From Cephalotus follicularis (taxonomy: Eukaryota > Streptophyta > Magnoliopsida > Oxalidales > Cephalotaceae): a DNA stretch of 64,000 bases. The notes below the pieces were generated by a model, which was not told the origin of the DNA, did not search any database, and saw nothing but the letters and a program-made list of their open reading frames with translations. The stretch's first letter is position 1. Each line of letters starts with the position of its first letter. The DNA lies in assembly GCA_001972305.1 (NCBI GenBank), contig BDDD01000994.1, forward strand, positions 124,001-188,000. The letters run 5' to 3'. A program made the position numbers and the translations under genes. Positions 1 through 11,942 of this stretch are shown piece after piece.

Positions 1-321
1 GAGTTGTAAAATATCAACATAAAATATTTTAGGAAGGTAGGTAAAATACTTTTGAGTGAAAGAATAGAGTTTCCTTACGACGTATAATACTTTTTAGAAA
101 AAGAATAGGAATCCTTACTTTGGTTTATTCTCCTTCTTTCCTTCTTTATACCCATCTCAACCGGACTCTCCTTCTTTATACTAAAATTACCCTACTTTTT
201 CTCTTCTCCTCTCTTTTCTCTTCTTCTTTCTCTCTCTCTCCTTTCTCTCTTTCTCTCTTCTTCTTACTCTCCCTTTATTCTTTCTCCCTCTCCCTCTGCC
301 GAATTCACTGAGCAAGGAGCA

Positions 322-331
322 GTATTTATAG
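322..331 (-). promoter_or_regulatory. TATA box of LTR G
   Basis: On the minus strand this reads CTATAAATAC, a canonical plant TATA box, followed downstream by a CT/GA-biased leader. The same box stands at the equivalent place in S2 (44948-44957), which supports it as the LTR promoter. No transcription evidence is available. Confidence 0.6.
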
Positions 332-425
332 GGGAGTTTCAGCTGCCTCAAATTTGTCGTTTTCTCCATCAAGTCGCCACGTGTCCTCTTCTTTCATCCG
401 TTGCTCGACACATGTCCTCTTTCTT

Positions 426-682
426 AAAGCGTCGGCAGTTAACAACTAAGCGTCGCCGCTTAAGCCCCAAAGTGCTGCTGCTTCGCCTTCTAAGCGCTCC
501 CAGTTGACGCGTACAAAGGAAAAAATAACGCTTGAAAGCGTCGCCGCTTTCACCATTACACTATAACAAACTGTCGACGCTTTAAGTCACAATTTTTGAC
601 TGTCGATGCCTTAAAATAACTGTCGACGCTTTATGGCATTTCACCAAACTGTCGACACTTTAAAATTGGCAGTTGACACTTT
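426..682. repeat. GTCGACGCTT palindrome array (LTR G)
   Basis: About eight to ten imperfect copies of a motif built on the self-complementary AAAGCGTCGACGCTTT, spaced roughly 20-40 bases. Exact GTCGACGCTTTA occurs twice; other copies read GTCGCCGCTT, GTCGATGCCTT, GTCGACACTTT and GTTGACACTTT. Related arrays lie in A, S1, S2 and both E2 LTRs. Function unknown. Confidence 0.75.
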
Positions 683-767
683 GTGGTACAAAACGCACAA
701 TGACAATTACACAATAGCAATCGTCTTTTAATAATTAATATCTTTAATGGAATTTCGAGTCATTACA

Positions 768-1536
768 TATCTAGCCTCCACTGCAATATCCTCAAGCTGC
801 ATGGCTCGGGAAGAGATATCTGATATGGAGGTCAAACCCAATGGAGTCAACTGTATCCTCAAGTCCAATGTCAATCCCCTAAGGAACTTCTTCGCTCTAT
901 GCTATTGACCTTCAACTAAGTATGGGGCAGATCGGGCTAACTGCATGATTCTCGCCTCATACTCAGCAACCGTCATGCTTCCCTGTACCAAGTTGACAAA
1001 TTCAACCTCTCTCCTGTCTATCTCTACCTGAGGGTAGTACCTTGCATTGAACTCTCTTTTGAAAGCATCCCAAGAGCAAACTATACCATTGCTTGTCCAA
1101 TCTATATTTACCATAGCCCACCAGTGTTCGGCTTCACCTTGGAGCATATATATACTCCCAACAATTTCTGTTCATCCTCACATCCCATTGCCTCAAAGAT
1201 CTTTTCCAAATGAGCTAGCCAAGACTCAGCAAGGGTAGGATTAGGGAGCCATACGAATGCCGGAGGTTGCAACTTTAGGAAGCGGCCTAACATATCTTCC
1301 CTCCTTGGCCTACGCTCTGCTCGAGCATGTTGGCGGCCCATCAGAGTATGCATCTGTGCCATGGTGTGGCACATCTGCCTCCAAACCTCAAGGTTAGCCC
1401 CGGCTGGAGGAGCATTAGGATCATACTCCGGGAAGACGTTACCAGGAGCCGGTTCATCATCAACGGGAGCAGGGGCAGGAGCAAGGGCAAGAGCATTCCT
1501 TCCACCCCGTCGGCCACGCCTTCCTCTATTATCCAT
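768..1536 (-). pseudogene. gag: F gag polyprotein (capsid), truncated
   Basis: Retrotransposon gag, the structural protein of the virus-like particle. It starts at the ATG at 1536 (MDNRGRRGRRGG, the basic N-terminus usual for this clade). Residues about 90-140 contain LQPPAFVW and a leucine-rich stretch ending WLAHLEKIFEAMGC. A frameshift near 1140 separates this from the next frame, which carries the conserved MLQGEAEHWW and the motif REVEFVNLVQGSMTVAEYEA. A stop follows LVEGQ near 902, but gag homology continues in frame (FLRGLTLDLRIQLTP) to 768, where LTR G cuts it. The zinc knuckle and pol are absent. A polypyrimidine tract and AG precede the ATG by three bases. Confidence 0.85.
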
Positions 1537-1686
1537 CGCTATAAGAAGATAACAATGGGATGGTCAGATACAACTCTTTCAATTCCAAAAATAGTGGCAT
1601 GAATAAGTAAGAACATATATCATGCAAATCCATTCAGTCAATCTCGATCAACGGATTAGTATACTTTACTACAAGGCCAACCAATG

Positions 1687-1698
1687 TCTCTGATACCA
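1687..1698 (-). other. Primer-binding site of F
   Basis: The minus strand reads TGGTATCAGAGA, complementary to the 3' end of plant initiator methionine tRNA. It lies three bases inside the LTR boundary at 1702, as expected for minus-strand DNA priming. Confidence 0.9.
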
Positions 1699-3110
1699 TT
1701 CTGTAACACCCCGCGCCCACAGAACGGACACGTGGCATTACTCTCAATACAATATACAATACAGTGGTCGGGACTAGCAATATAAAAATGCAGAAAAACT
1801 TAAAACTTTTCAAAACATGTCATATGCGGAAGATACAGTACAAATATTCATTCATGCGATACAATACGGTACAGTACCAGTCATTATAATACAACACTTA
1901 TTCAGTTACAATATTATGTCAGTCATTTCATTCCGATACATTTCCATACAACACTAGTATTCATTCTCATCGGTACAATCTGTAAGATGACTCTGTCACA
2001 TCCAAACGATCATACGGTCGCACCAAAACTTCAATCCTTCTGTCCGCTGCTACCTGCTGCCCTACCTATGCCACACATAAAAGTATAACACAGGCCCACC
2101 CCGAGGGAGAGGGTTACCCACAAGGCTAAGCAGAACCCCCATGCAGCATGTATGCATATACAATGTGCAATATTGGTAACAATTTATGCAATATAAATGT
2201 GCAATGTACAATATCAATACATTATATGGAAAATGCATGAATACAATTGGCGATCTACTATCCGTATGTCACTAGACCATAACATAGCATATGGATAAGA
2301 TCTATAACAATCCATCAATGGCAGACACTCAGTGGTGGTGCATCAAACACCCAATCAATCAAACATATCCTATAGAGCATGCGACCTCGGTCAGTACAGT
2401 GTCAATCAGTAGCAATGATCAATCCCATGGAAGGTAGTCCTTCAAAAAGGGTGGGAGATCTACCCATTTGTCTTAAACAGATCAGGTTTGGGACACATAG
2501 GTCTTCCAGCCTACGGCTGGGTCAATACAGTATCGATGATCTACAACCATGGGGGAGCTACTATACCGTTAGGGAGCTATGACCCTCCGAAAGCATCAAT
2601 ATTCAATCAGTAATAGTACTGCTCATCAACAGATCAATACAATAAATGACGCAATAGACGAAATAGGTGGAGAAAGTCGACAACCTAACATGCCAATGCG
2701 GGTCATAAGGCCACTCTATAGGATCCATACAATACAATCAATCTGTCAGTACAATGCTGATAATTGCTGATGTTTAATGGAGAAATGGGAATGAGCTTCC
2801 AACGTTCCGAACTTAGACTCATAACACTTATGGCTCAATCAATCAATCAATCAATCAGCCAGTAGCTAATAGACGGTGATAATTGATCAACGAGATAGAA
2901 AGGAATGCCTATCCGGTTGATGAAAGTCACTGGATCATCGCCTATGGCTTACTCCGTCACTCTATCAATTTATCAATCCAATCTTTGAAAACCGTAGAAA
3001 ACTGTGTTTCAAACGCTTGCAGACCTTACGTGAGGCTCTGGTCAAGCGAAAATGTGAAAAGGAGTTGAAGACCAGCTTTAAAATAGGTAAAATTCCATTC
3101 TGCACGGTAG

Positions 3111-3470
3111 GCGTCGATGTCTTTGGCGAAAGACATCGATCCATTCCAGGCAATTCTTTAAAACTGTAGAAGGACATCGACGTCTTTGAAAGACATCGAT
3201 GTCTTTCTCTATTTGTATAGAGATCTAGCTTAAAGATGTCGATGTCTTTGGGAAAAGGCGTCGACGTGTATCATAAAAAATAGCCTGTAATTGCGAATCG
3301 ATGTTCAGCATCGATGTCTTCTTCAAAAAAGAGAAATCCTGGGCAAAGACATCGATGTCTTTTGAAAGACATCGATATCTTTGCTGCATAAACCAAGGAT
3401 GCAGCATTTCAAGCAAAAGACATCGATGTCCATGGGCTAGGGATCGATGTCTTTGCTGGGCAGGGTCGAT
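3111..3470. repeat. CATCGATG palindrome array (F LTR)
   Basis: About fourteen copies or half-copies of AAAGACATCGATGTCTTT, an 18-base perfect palindrome, with variants such as CATCGACGTCTTT, CATCGATATCTTT and GTCGATGTCTTT. Copies come singly or back to back with spacers of about 10-40 bases. The unit differs in sequence from the GTCGACGCTT and CAGTCGACTG arrays of other LTRs here, but shares the TCGA centre and the self-complementarity. Confidence 0.85.
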
Positions 3471-3952
3471 TTTATGCAAAAATATAGCCAAATGTCAGGT
3501 CAAAAACCCATTAAAACCCATTCTTTGAAAACCAAGTGTTAAAATCAATCATTTGAGGTTAGTAAAACAAGTTACAACCTTCAATTTACAGTTTCAATCA
3601 TTATCTGTATCAATTAGGTCAAGGATTTAATAAAAACCCTAAAACATACAATTCACTCAATCATGCAATTCAATCAATCAATCAATACAAGCTGTAGGTA
3701 ATTCAAGTAAGAAGTCCTACCTATAATAACAGCTTTAACGGTTGAACAAACAATCAATCAAAGCCAGAGATTCCCAAGAGTCCACTCTCTTTTCTTGTTC
3801 AATTGGTATGGTACCACTTGCAAATGCTATCTTTGTTGATGGAGGAAGCCAAATTCTGAGCTGCTATGGAGATTACTCAGCTAGGGAGAGAGGAGAAGTG
3901 TAGAGAGAGAAGAAGATGGAGTGAAAATGAGAGAAAAGGGGTGAAGAATTGA

Positions 3953-3961
3953 CTTATATAG
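3953..3961 (-). promoter_or_regulatory. Putative TATA box of F LTR
   Basis: The minus strand reads CTATATAAG, followed downstream by a pyrimidine-rich leader and, about 230 bases on, a donor-like ATAG/GTAGGA. The position matches the TATA box in related LTRs. Confidence 0.5.
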
Positions 3962-4151
3962 TCAATTTCATTATCTCTCCGATACTTAGTCCAAAATCCT
4001 GACTATACATGCATACGTTCCATACCATAACTGATAGTTACATATTTATTTCACGCCAGAACAATACAATACGGTCCGGTACAAGTTAATACAGTACAGT
4101 ATGGTGCAATGTATGCATGAATAGTACACAAAAGGAATTTGGGGCGTTACA

Positions 4152-5691
4152 AGTAGAGGACAAAGTTCAGGGGGAGATAGCTATGGATCTATTCGGAGGT
4201 GTCATCATTGTGATGAGTCTGGTCGTGTTCAGCGTTTTTGTTGGAAACTTCATGGCAAACCAATCCAACCACAATATGCTAATATAGCTGCCACTCCAAA
4301 TCATGCTCCACGGTATTTTGGACCTTCATAATGAAAGACGGTTCTTATGTCTGATGAGGAATATGCATGATATATGCAATCCCAGCTTACACAACAGTCA
4401 TCATCTTTTTCTTCTACAACTACTTTTGGCCAGATAGGTAATGTCACTGCTTGTCTTTCCTCGGCTAATAGAACTTGGGTCATTGACACAAGTGCTTCAG
4501 ACCACATGACATGGACTTCAGGTATATTTTCTTCTTTTCATGATTTGTCATTTATCTCAGGAGTCACCCTAGCATATGCATCCACTGTCATTGTTAAAGG
4601 CATCGGTACTGTTTGTCCGAGTCCGTCTTTGTCTTTACCATCAGTTTTTTTCTTACCAGATTTTCCTCTCAATCTTTTATCTAATAATAAACTCACTAAA
4701 GCATTTACTTGTTCTATAGCATTCTATCCTGATTCGTGTGTTTTTCATTATGACGACGAACATGATTAGTAGAAGGAGGGAGTCAGGAGGATTGTATCTT
4801 CTTGAAGACTCATCCTTTTTTGTTCTAGCCTCTTTTGCATGTTTCAGTATGGAACCACCTCTTAAGACTCATTGTCGTTTGGGTCATCCACCCTTGAAAA
4901 GTCTGATGAAATTAGTTCCTAGTTTTAGTTCTTTATCGAATTTAGAATGTGAATTGTGTCAGTTTGGGAAGCACCATTGTGTGGCTTACCCATCAATAGT
5001 CAATAAGCGATCTATGAATCCTTTTCAAGTCGTTCATTCTGATATTTGGAGTCCATGTCTAGTAGTATCTAAATGTGTTTTTATGTATTTTGTTACTTTT
5101 TTTGATGACTACTGTTAAACTACTTGGATTTATTTAATGAAAAATCGTTCTGACCCGTTTTTCATATTCTGTTTTTTTGTAGCCAAGATTAAAATACAGT
5201 TTGGTATTCCTATTCGTACTTGACGTAGTGATAATGCTAAGAAGTATTTTTCAACTCCTTTTACTGATTTTATGACTCAACATGGAAAGATTGATCAATC
5301 CTCTTGCTCATATACTCCATAGGAAAATGGGGTTACTGAGAGAAAGAATCGCCATTTATTGGAAATTACTCGAACTTTCTTGTTTACCATGAAGGTTTCT
5401 AAATTTTTTTTGGCAGATGTTGTCTTAACTGCCTGTTATCTTATTAATGCTATGCCTTTCTCTATACTTCATGGTAGTATTCCACGTTCACTTCTTTTTC
5501 CTTCACAACCTTTGTTTTCATTGCCCCCCACATATTTTTGGATGTGTTACGTTCAAGATCATTCTCCATGACCCAAAAGTCTCAAATGTATTTTTCTTGG
5601 ATATTATCGTACGCAAAAAGGTTATTGATGTCATTCCTACGATCTTGATCGATATTTTGCATCTGCTGATGTTTCTTTCTTTGAGTGCACT
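4152..5691 (+). pseudogene. Copia-1 gag zinc knuckle, protease and integrase
   Basis: A CX2CX4-R-X4C knuckle (CHHCDESGRVQRFC, with the usual histidine replaced by arginine) and the copia signature CWKLHGKP lie at about 4208-4262. Protease follows at about 4380-4770; its active site reads WVIDTSASDHM, where the usual D-S-G triad has become D-T-S. Integrase has the HHCC zinc site (HCRLGH then CELC near 4868-4960) and the catalytic positions FFDDY, RSDNAKKYFS and ENGVTERKN. Stops occur near 5116, 5221 and 5320, with frameshifts near 4770 and 5570. It ends at FFEC, where solo LTR D1 enters. Similar to copia-3 at the right end of the window. Confidence 0.85.
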
Positions 5692-6479
5692 TGTCACACT
5701 AGTCCCGACCGAGACGGATGTGACCATCAAGTGGCAAGTCCTCTTTCGGAAACCTCCACGTGGTATGTTAAAACCCGTTTGAAAACTTCTTAAAACTATA
5801 TAATTAAAAATCATAAAGTTGAACTTTCTAAAACTTGAAAATAATTCAAACTCTTAAATTTTTACGAAAATCGGGCATATAGTATCTGTTTATCTGAATA
5901 TGCCCCTTGTAAAGAAAAATACATTTCATAACATGGGCTTAGCCCTCAGCAAACCACACTTCCATGGGAGGAAATCCACATTTAAAATTGTAATTAGGTA
6001 TGGGTTGGGCTCTGTCTCAATCTATTAAACATGAATCATAATATGTATATAGGGATCGGCCATTCAAAGCAAAACCATATATATAAAAACATTTATATGA
6101 AACAAACTTGGTGCATAATTTAAATGTTGATTCCGTGGATGAAATGCACGTGTTGAAACTCTGGTAGACATGCCTTTCCCTCGTGGTCTGACATCGACTG
6201 AAGCAAACTTAACAGCTATCTCGTCACTATCTGGAAGGAATAAAAAGGAGGGGGTTAGTCCAAAAGACTAAGTGAGTAGAAAAAAAATATCTCCTAATAC
6301 ATCCATCAAAGAACTGGAAGTGATGAATAAAATGAGCATAATATAATCAATGATATATGCAACAAGAGCACGATAATGTAAATCATCAGAAGAAAGGCTA
6401 AAGGTAAGATAAAATGTACTCCACAAACAGACAATCTTGATATAATGAAATTTCAATCTCAAGAAACGAGTTTCACAAT

Positions 6480-7010
6480 TATCAACATGATTTCTCTATG
6501 TAAACAAAAATCCGCAGATGAGTAATCATATAAATCACAATATCGGGAATGCTGATTGAAAAGAAGAACAATATAAATAAGATTTAAGCACGAGGAAATA
6601 TAGACTGTGAATCCGCAGGAACAAGCTCAATACACAAATTATAGTTTCCACAATTATGAACAAGATTCACTAAGAAAACCAAGATCCACAAAGGACATAA
6701 GGATTCATAAAGAACGTCAAAATCCACAATGACACCCAACAATGGTTCCGCAAATATAACAGGATTCACAAATAAGAAATGAGATCCACAAACGTAATCA
6801 AAATCCACAAGGTTAATTCATGAAAAGGAATCTCAATACTCAACAAATGGGCTCCACAATTATAAACATGACTCACAAATATGCCCACGTGTGAATAAAA
6901 TATAAATCCATAGAAGCAATCGTATGCTCAAAGAAAGAGCTGCATGAGTACAAATAAGATGCACAATAAAAATCAGAGTGCATAAAAACATCAAGATTTA
7001 CGAATATAAT
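6480..7010. repeat. ATCCACAA word array in D1
   Basis: More than ten copies of ATCCACAA or near variants (ATCCGCAG, ATTCACAA, TTCCGCAA) recur about every 20-30 bases. The homologous part of D2 (about 19785-20060) shows the same pattern. It looks like degenerate short-unit amplification. Confidence 0.6.
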
Positions 7011-7096
7011 CAAAAAACATGAATTAAGAAATGTGCCCATAAAATCATAATATCAGAGAATGCTGGTACCAATATCATATCAACAATCTCAAGTCT

Positions 7097-7178
7097 GTCG
7101 CCATATCTTATGGCATTACTGCTCTGCCACCATATCCCGTGGCAATTCACTGCTATGCCACCATATCTCAATGGAAAT
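7097..7178. repeat. Hairpin-forming 29-bp units in D1
   Basis: Three spaced units centred on GCCACCATATCCCGTGGC. The second can pair TGCCAC with GTGGCA, the first GCCAT with ATGGC. D2 has three equivalents (20481-20567), one of which pairs CGCCA with TGGCG. Confidence 0.6.
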
Positions 7179-9109
7179 AATCAATCAGCTACTGCAGCAA
7201 TAAATATATAGGTCATAGGCTACAGGACTGTTCATATCCTTCATATACTGGTATAGAGTGGCTATGTCTCTGCCTCGTCAGAGGGGCCGGCATGATCAGA
7301 GCGCGGACCCATCCCTCGTCACAGAAATAACATATCTGAACCTCGACCGAGGGGACATCGTTTACCACACAGATCTGCCCTCGTCGAAAATCACATATCA
7401 TCAAATAGCCAACATGGTCAGATGGATGACAGACAGAATCTCTGCTGGACTCACACTCAGCCTATCGTCATAGAACAATGATAATGCTGCATATCTAGGT
7501 CAGGGATACTCGGGGGCAGTCCCACATAACACCCCATCATAGACAATGAGTCTACTATAGGGAGTTGAGGGTCAAACATACCCTCACCATCGATTGGTAA
7601 TACATGTCTCATAGAGCATCTGGTACCCAGCATCAGAGAATAACACATGGTATCAAGAATCATGATAATGCATAAGATAAAAGGGGACCAAGTCACCCAA
7701 AACCTGAGCATTCAACAGCTCGTAAATCACATTCCAATCTTAGAACATGGTCAATAAAAGACATACGGGAATGCAAATCCTGATCAAATATCACATGCCA
7801 TGATTACAAAGGGCACAAACAAAAACAAGACTCTCAAAATAATATTATAGAGGAAGGAAATGTCTCGCTCACAACAAGAATGTACATAGACACATAGCCA
7901 CATAACCAAAATTCCCAACAATAGATAGGCGCAACCAAGAATACCAAGAACATGAGCTCAAATACGAAGATACGAAAATAGAATGACTATAGAGATAGGA
8001 AAAGAAGCAATATCCATCCGCGGGAGCCAAGCGGAGATAAAAGCAAAGTCAAAATGAATATACGCTAATAAACGTCTCGTATCTATAAGGGAGTTCAATC
8101 GAGAATACCCAATAAAGGATTCCGAACAAATAATTATGGAATCATCATGTAACATGTCAAATCACATGATGGAATGAAACAATAAGGGATATCAACAAGT
8201 CATAGGAATTGACGAACAAGCTATCAATAAATAAGGCTATAACCAATCATAGGAATAATAATAATGATACATATCCATCATCAAAGGATTTCAAGAAAGA
8301 TAAGATAACGAAAGGAGACATTCTACTCACTGAATTCACTGCCAAAACTACCGTGGACAGCTCCAACACATTGTCGCACAGGTTCCTCCAAGAATTCCAG
8401 GGCACTGGTACCAAAACGGTCCCACTAGCAGCCTCTGACAGTGGCTTCAAAAAGTTGTCGATGGTCGGGACTGAGCACAATTCACGGCATCGAAAAAAAT
8501 CAACCTATTTGAGCAGGAAAAAGAAAATGAATTGTGACTTACTCAAAAACTACAAGTCGCCGGAAAGCCGTGGGTCACCGGAGTTTTGGCCACTCTCCGT
8601 CGATACCCATATTTGCCTCGAAATCTTCCAATCTACATGTCTCTACCGAAAAATCATCGTGAATCGGTTCATAACACATAGCCTCAGCCTACGCTGAGTC
8701 ACACTCACTAAGTTGACTCGCGTCGGAGCGGCAGCTCCGGTCAAGCCACCATAGGCCACCGTAGGCTTTGATCGTTTCATCTCCACCCTAGACTCGTGAC
8801 TCGCTCCCAATCACATCATCACAGCTTCTACCGCATCAAACTCACTGAGTCGACTCAGTCGTCGAACCAACGCCGAAACTACCAAAAAATGCCTAAGCTA
8901 AGGTCATCTAAGAAAGAGTTGACCTCCAAGGCGAAGACCAACTCCACCATAAGCGATCTCCAGTGGTGGAATGAGGTAAAGCTCCAAGCTTGTCACTGGG
9001 GAGAAGAAAAGAGAAAGGAAAGAAGAGAACCTGTGTTTCTCTCTCTTTCTAACTGTGGACTGAAAGTGCAAGGAACACCCAGAGAGCGACCAACGCCATG
9101 GGAGCGCTG

Positions 9110-9122
9110 CTCTCTCTCTCTC

Positions 9123-9153
<31 letters not shown>
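9110..9153. repeat. (CT)n microsatellite in D1
   Basis: About 44 bases of CT dinucleotides with one TTCC interruption, inside the pyrimidine/purine-biased leader of the LTR. The equivalent site in D2 (about 22782-22805) is a shorter CT run. Confidence 0.95.
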
Positions 9154-9157
<4 letters not shown>

Positions 9158-9307
9158 CAAAACATGCCTGCTGCCTCTCCCTTGTTCTTTTATTAAGTGC
9201 CCCCGGCTCTTTCTAGCACCTTCCAGCAGGTTTTTTTTTAACAACTAAAATATACTATGGTAATCAATCATGCACTTTTCTATTCTGACTGGAACACGGG
9301 TGTTACA

Positions 9308-10058
9308 GCATCCCTTATCACATAGTTGACTAACAACTTTCTAGTATATATTGTACAACATCATCTTCCCTAGCCATCTCCAATTTCTCCATCACCACCA
9401 AATCTACCTCATTCCCACGACCAGAGATTCATCGAGTTTTTACCAATCGATCTCATCCTTCACATATTACAGTTGACTCTGACTCCACTACTCCGCCAGC
9501 TTCTTCATCCTCTGTGGATGCGGATGCACTTCCTATAGGTTTGAGAAAAGGTAAACGCAGTTGTACTCAGCATTCTATTTTTTCATTTTTATCTTATTCT
9601 AGTATGTCACCTGCATTATGTTATTTTATTTCTACTATTGATCCATATCCTATACCTAAGTCTGTTTCCTCTGCATTATCTAACTCTGATTAGGAGAAAG
9701 CTATGGAAGAAGGAATGGTGGCCCTATAACAAAATTAGACAAGGGATTTGATTCCCTTACCTGATGGTAAGTCGACTATTGGATATCATTGTGTGTATGT
9801 TGTCAAGGTTAACCCTGATGGTTCTTTTACATGATTGAAGGACCGGTTAGTGGCCAAGGGATATCCACAGACATATGAGGTTGAGTATTCAGATACTTTT
9901 TCACCTGTTACTAAACTTTCTTCTGCTAGAATTTTTATCTCCCTTGTAGCCTCTCATCATTGGCCCTTATATCAATTGGATGTTAAGAATGCTTTTCTGC
10001 ATAAGGACTTGCAAGAGGTAGTGTATATACAGCAACCACCTGGGTTTATTGCTGAGGG
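9308..10058 (+). pseudogene. Copia-1 integrase C-terminus and RT, first half
   Basis: Resumes copia-1 after D1. The first 370 bases are poorly conserved integrase C-terminus and linker with several stops. Typical copia RT follows from about 9700: an EKAMEEGMVAL-like start, then from 9835 DRLVAKGYPQTYEVEYSDTF, then FSPVTKLSSARIF and LYQLDVKNAFLHKDLQEVVY, with QPPGFIAEG last. LDVKNAFLHKDL carries the first catalytic aspartate of the RT palm (usual form QLDVKNAFLHGDL). The frame stops at 10058 because E1 is inserted between AEG and ESG; the rest continues at 59494. Confidence 0.9.
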
Positions 10059-10851
10059 TGTAAGCCCCAAAAATTTTATGTAATTGTTGTAATATATATA
10101 TAACTTTAAAATGACGATTTTGGGCTTGATTATTATCTTTCCTTTATTGGGCCGGTCAAATAAAGCCTCACATTTGCTAAAAGAGGTTGAGCCGACTACT
10201 GTGGAATCATGGGTAGTCTTTAGATTCTTCACCCAAGGAAGTCTAGATAAAAATAGTCCACCTCTCTTATCTAGGCATTCATCCATTCAGTGCTGATTGT
10301 TCTAGAAAGGAAGAGAGCTGAGTGATAATGAGAAGGGAATTACGAGAGAAAGCTGGGATCAGAACGAAGAAAGGAGTCGCTAGACTCGTAGCAGTGTATA
10401 GAATCTAAAGGAAAGATCAAATCAAGAATTCTAGCAGCAGATTCTTCTAAATCTACAAGCAGTTTGGTAGCAAGTGCTTCCAGAATTATCACTGGACATC
10501 TATTGAGGTACGTTCTACTTATATTCCTTGAGCTCATATATATATAACAGCTGCGAATGATGTATGTTATTATGAACTGAGTAAAGTGTTTATGCGAACT
10601 ATTGGAATTGCTGATGAATTAGTAGGACATGCTGTTATAACTGCTAGATCAGGAATAGATGTAAGGATTATGGATATTATTAAGCTGCTGAATTAGAATC
10701 AATCACTGGGCTTACGACTCCTTTAGATCGAGTATTAGACTGAATTAGATGATCGTGGATTGATCTACACAAGTTATCAGCTATTGATGTTTTGCAAATT
10801 GGTGTTGGTGTTTACTTGAGGGATAGCAGTTGACGTCTCGAACAATAGTAG

Positions 10852-11132
10852 AGGCAAACCTCCTACGAAGGTAGACCTCGTACTAGAAGGCATACATTGT
10901 ACGAAGGCAGACCTTGTACGAAGTCAGACTTCATACTAGAAGGTAGACCAGACCAATGCTATTGGTTATAGACCAGACCCACTCTATTGGCTGCAGACCA
11001 GACCAACGCTATTGACTGCAGAGCATTCCAGCGCTATGACTGCAGAGCAAAACTGTCCTAAAGGTTACAGAGCAGACAAAAGATATTGACGGTAAAGTAG
11101 ACCAGCGTTATGACTACAAAGCATACTTGCGT
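10852..11132. repeat. Degenerate tandem repeats in E1 LTR, zone 1
   Basis: Two repeat themes: first ACGAAGGCAGACCTCGTACT units, then units like CAGACCAGCGCTATTGACTG of about 24-30 bases, each repeated several times with substitutions. The 3' LTR copy (58128-58380) keeps both themes. Confidence 0.7.
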
Positions 11133-11327
11133 TTAGCGCCTTATCTACAATTAGTCCTTACCACCACTCATCCAAGGAGTTTTCCAGTGAAAGACCTATA
11201 GGGTCTTATACCTCTGCTTGACATTATTAAGCTATGATGAGATAACCACTCCCATTCTCTGCTATGAAATGAGGGATCGGGGAGGTAGCCACTTAGTCCG
11301 ACAAATGTATAGCTACGGGAACTCACT

Positions 11328-11570
11328 TTATGAGATGACTTGTAACGGCCACCGATTGTGATTAGAACCATTGTATCACCAACTGAGATGAGCCCAAAGG
11401 GAATTACCAACCGAGATGAGGCATAAGGATTATTAACTGAGATGAGCCCCAAGGGGATCACCGATGGAGATGACCCGTTGGATCTCCAACTAAGATGAGC
11501 CATAAGGGGATCTCCAACTGAGATGAGCCATAGGGGTCACTGATTCAGATTGAACCCATAAGGTTGCTGA
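11328..11570. repeat. Degenerate tandem repeats in E1 LTR, zone 2
   Basis: About seven units resembling ATCACCAACTGAGATGAGCC followed by a short AAGGGG spacer, about 27-37 bases each. The 3' LTR (58580-58760) has the same theme, and fragments of it also appear in the internal region of E2 (about 40050-40140). Confidence 0.7.
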
Positions 11571-11917
11571 CATAGCAGGCTAATAATAAAAAGGGAGGTC
11601 TGACTAGGTAAACATATATCATCTTCTATTCTCTGCTCATGAAGGCCATCTAGTTTGCGCAAGAGGGAATGATCCTTGCCTAGGATACCAAGAGTGCATA
11701 GTCTTCTTTGCTACTCAGTAGAGGAGGCCGAGGAGAGTTGATATTGTGTTCCCAGAAGATTTGGAGTATTTTAGTTGGTGATGGGATGATATTGTTATGG
11801 TTATGGTTTGTTGTGGATGATCACTTCTATAATCATATGAATTGTTCGCTTTATGCATCTTGCATGTCATGCATCCTCATACTCTGCATAAAGTATAGCC
11901 TACACAACCAAAGTTTG

Positions 11918-11942
11918 CTGACCCATTCTTGAAATGGGTCAG
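11918..11942 (+). other. Strong hairpin in E1 LTR
   Basis: CTGACCCATT and AATGGGTCAG form a perfect 10-bp stem around a CTTGA loop. The 3' LTR keeps nine of the pairs (59112-59134). A homologous stem with a longer inner helix sits in both E2 LTRs, each followed by a similar ATAGGTGA...CAGTGAG block. Confidence 0.75.

Larger units (their letters stand above)
1..767 (-). mobile_element. Element G: truncated chromovirus LTR
   Basis: This is the 5' portion, read on the minus strand, of a Ty3/gypsy LTR whose other end lies outside the window. It ends CATTACA at 767, the inverse of a TGTAATGACTCG LTR start. It resembles solo LTR S2 (43751-45632) and LTR A in order: LTR end, GTCGAC-type palindromes, TATA box, pyrimidine-rich tract at about 186-300. 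It interrupts the gag of element F directly: F gag reading resumes at 768. I cannot tell whether it is a solo LTR or one end of a full element, and the second TSD copy is not visible (right flank is TATCT). Confidence 0.8.
768..4151 (-). mobile_element. Element F: Ty3/gypsy fragment (5' LTR, PBS, gag)
   Basis: This is the 5' part of a minus-strand Ty3/gypsy element. Its LTR, primer-binding site and gag are in standard order (right to left). The gag is cut at 767/768 by LTR G, and pol and the 3' LTR lie outside the window. Its outer end (4151) abuts a copia gag zinc-knuckle coding sequence that starts at 4152, so F is inserted in copia-1 gag. The right flank is AGTAG; the matching TSD is out of view. 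The gag resembles those of E1 and E2. Confidence 0.85.
1702..4151 (-). repeat. F 5' LTR (2450 bp)
   Basis: Bounded by TGTAACACCCC at 1702 and GGGGCGTTACA at 4151, an inverted pair typical of chromovirus LTRs. Read on the minus strand it holds a TATA box (3961-3953), a CT-rich leader, a donor-like ATAG/GTAGGA at 3720, a dense CATCGATG palindrome array (3111-3470) and short (TCAA)n runs near 2836-2857 and 3663-3687. There are no genuine coding regions; small ORFs here are chance. Confidence 0.9.
5692..9307 (-). mobile_element. D1: solo LTR (3616 bp) in copia-1 integrase
   Basis: Begins TGTCACAC at 5692 and ends GGGTGTTACA at 9307; resembles D2 (19074-23103) along its length and at both ends. 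Orientation is minus, judged from the LTR start TGTAACACCC and the CT-rich leader. The flanks are GCACT and GCATC; each differs from GCACC by one C-to-T change, so a decayed TSD GCACC is likely. It holds a (CT)n tract, hairpin units near 7097-7178 and one copy of the 61-bp unit that is tandem in D2 (7340-7402). ORFs of 150-160 codons at 8209-9248 show no recognisable family and are not conserved in D2. Confidence 0.85.

Noticed and set aside
4301..4507. Minus-strand ORF opposite copia-1 gag
   Set aside because: Shadow of the plus-strand copia reading frame, which carries the conserved zinc-knuckle and protease motifs.
8209..9248. Two ORFs of about 150-160 codons in D1
   Set aside because: They lie wholly inside a solo LTR, have no recognisable domain, cross a CT microsatellite, and are not kept open in D2.
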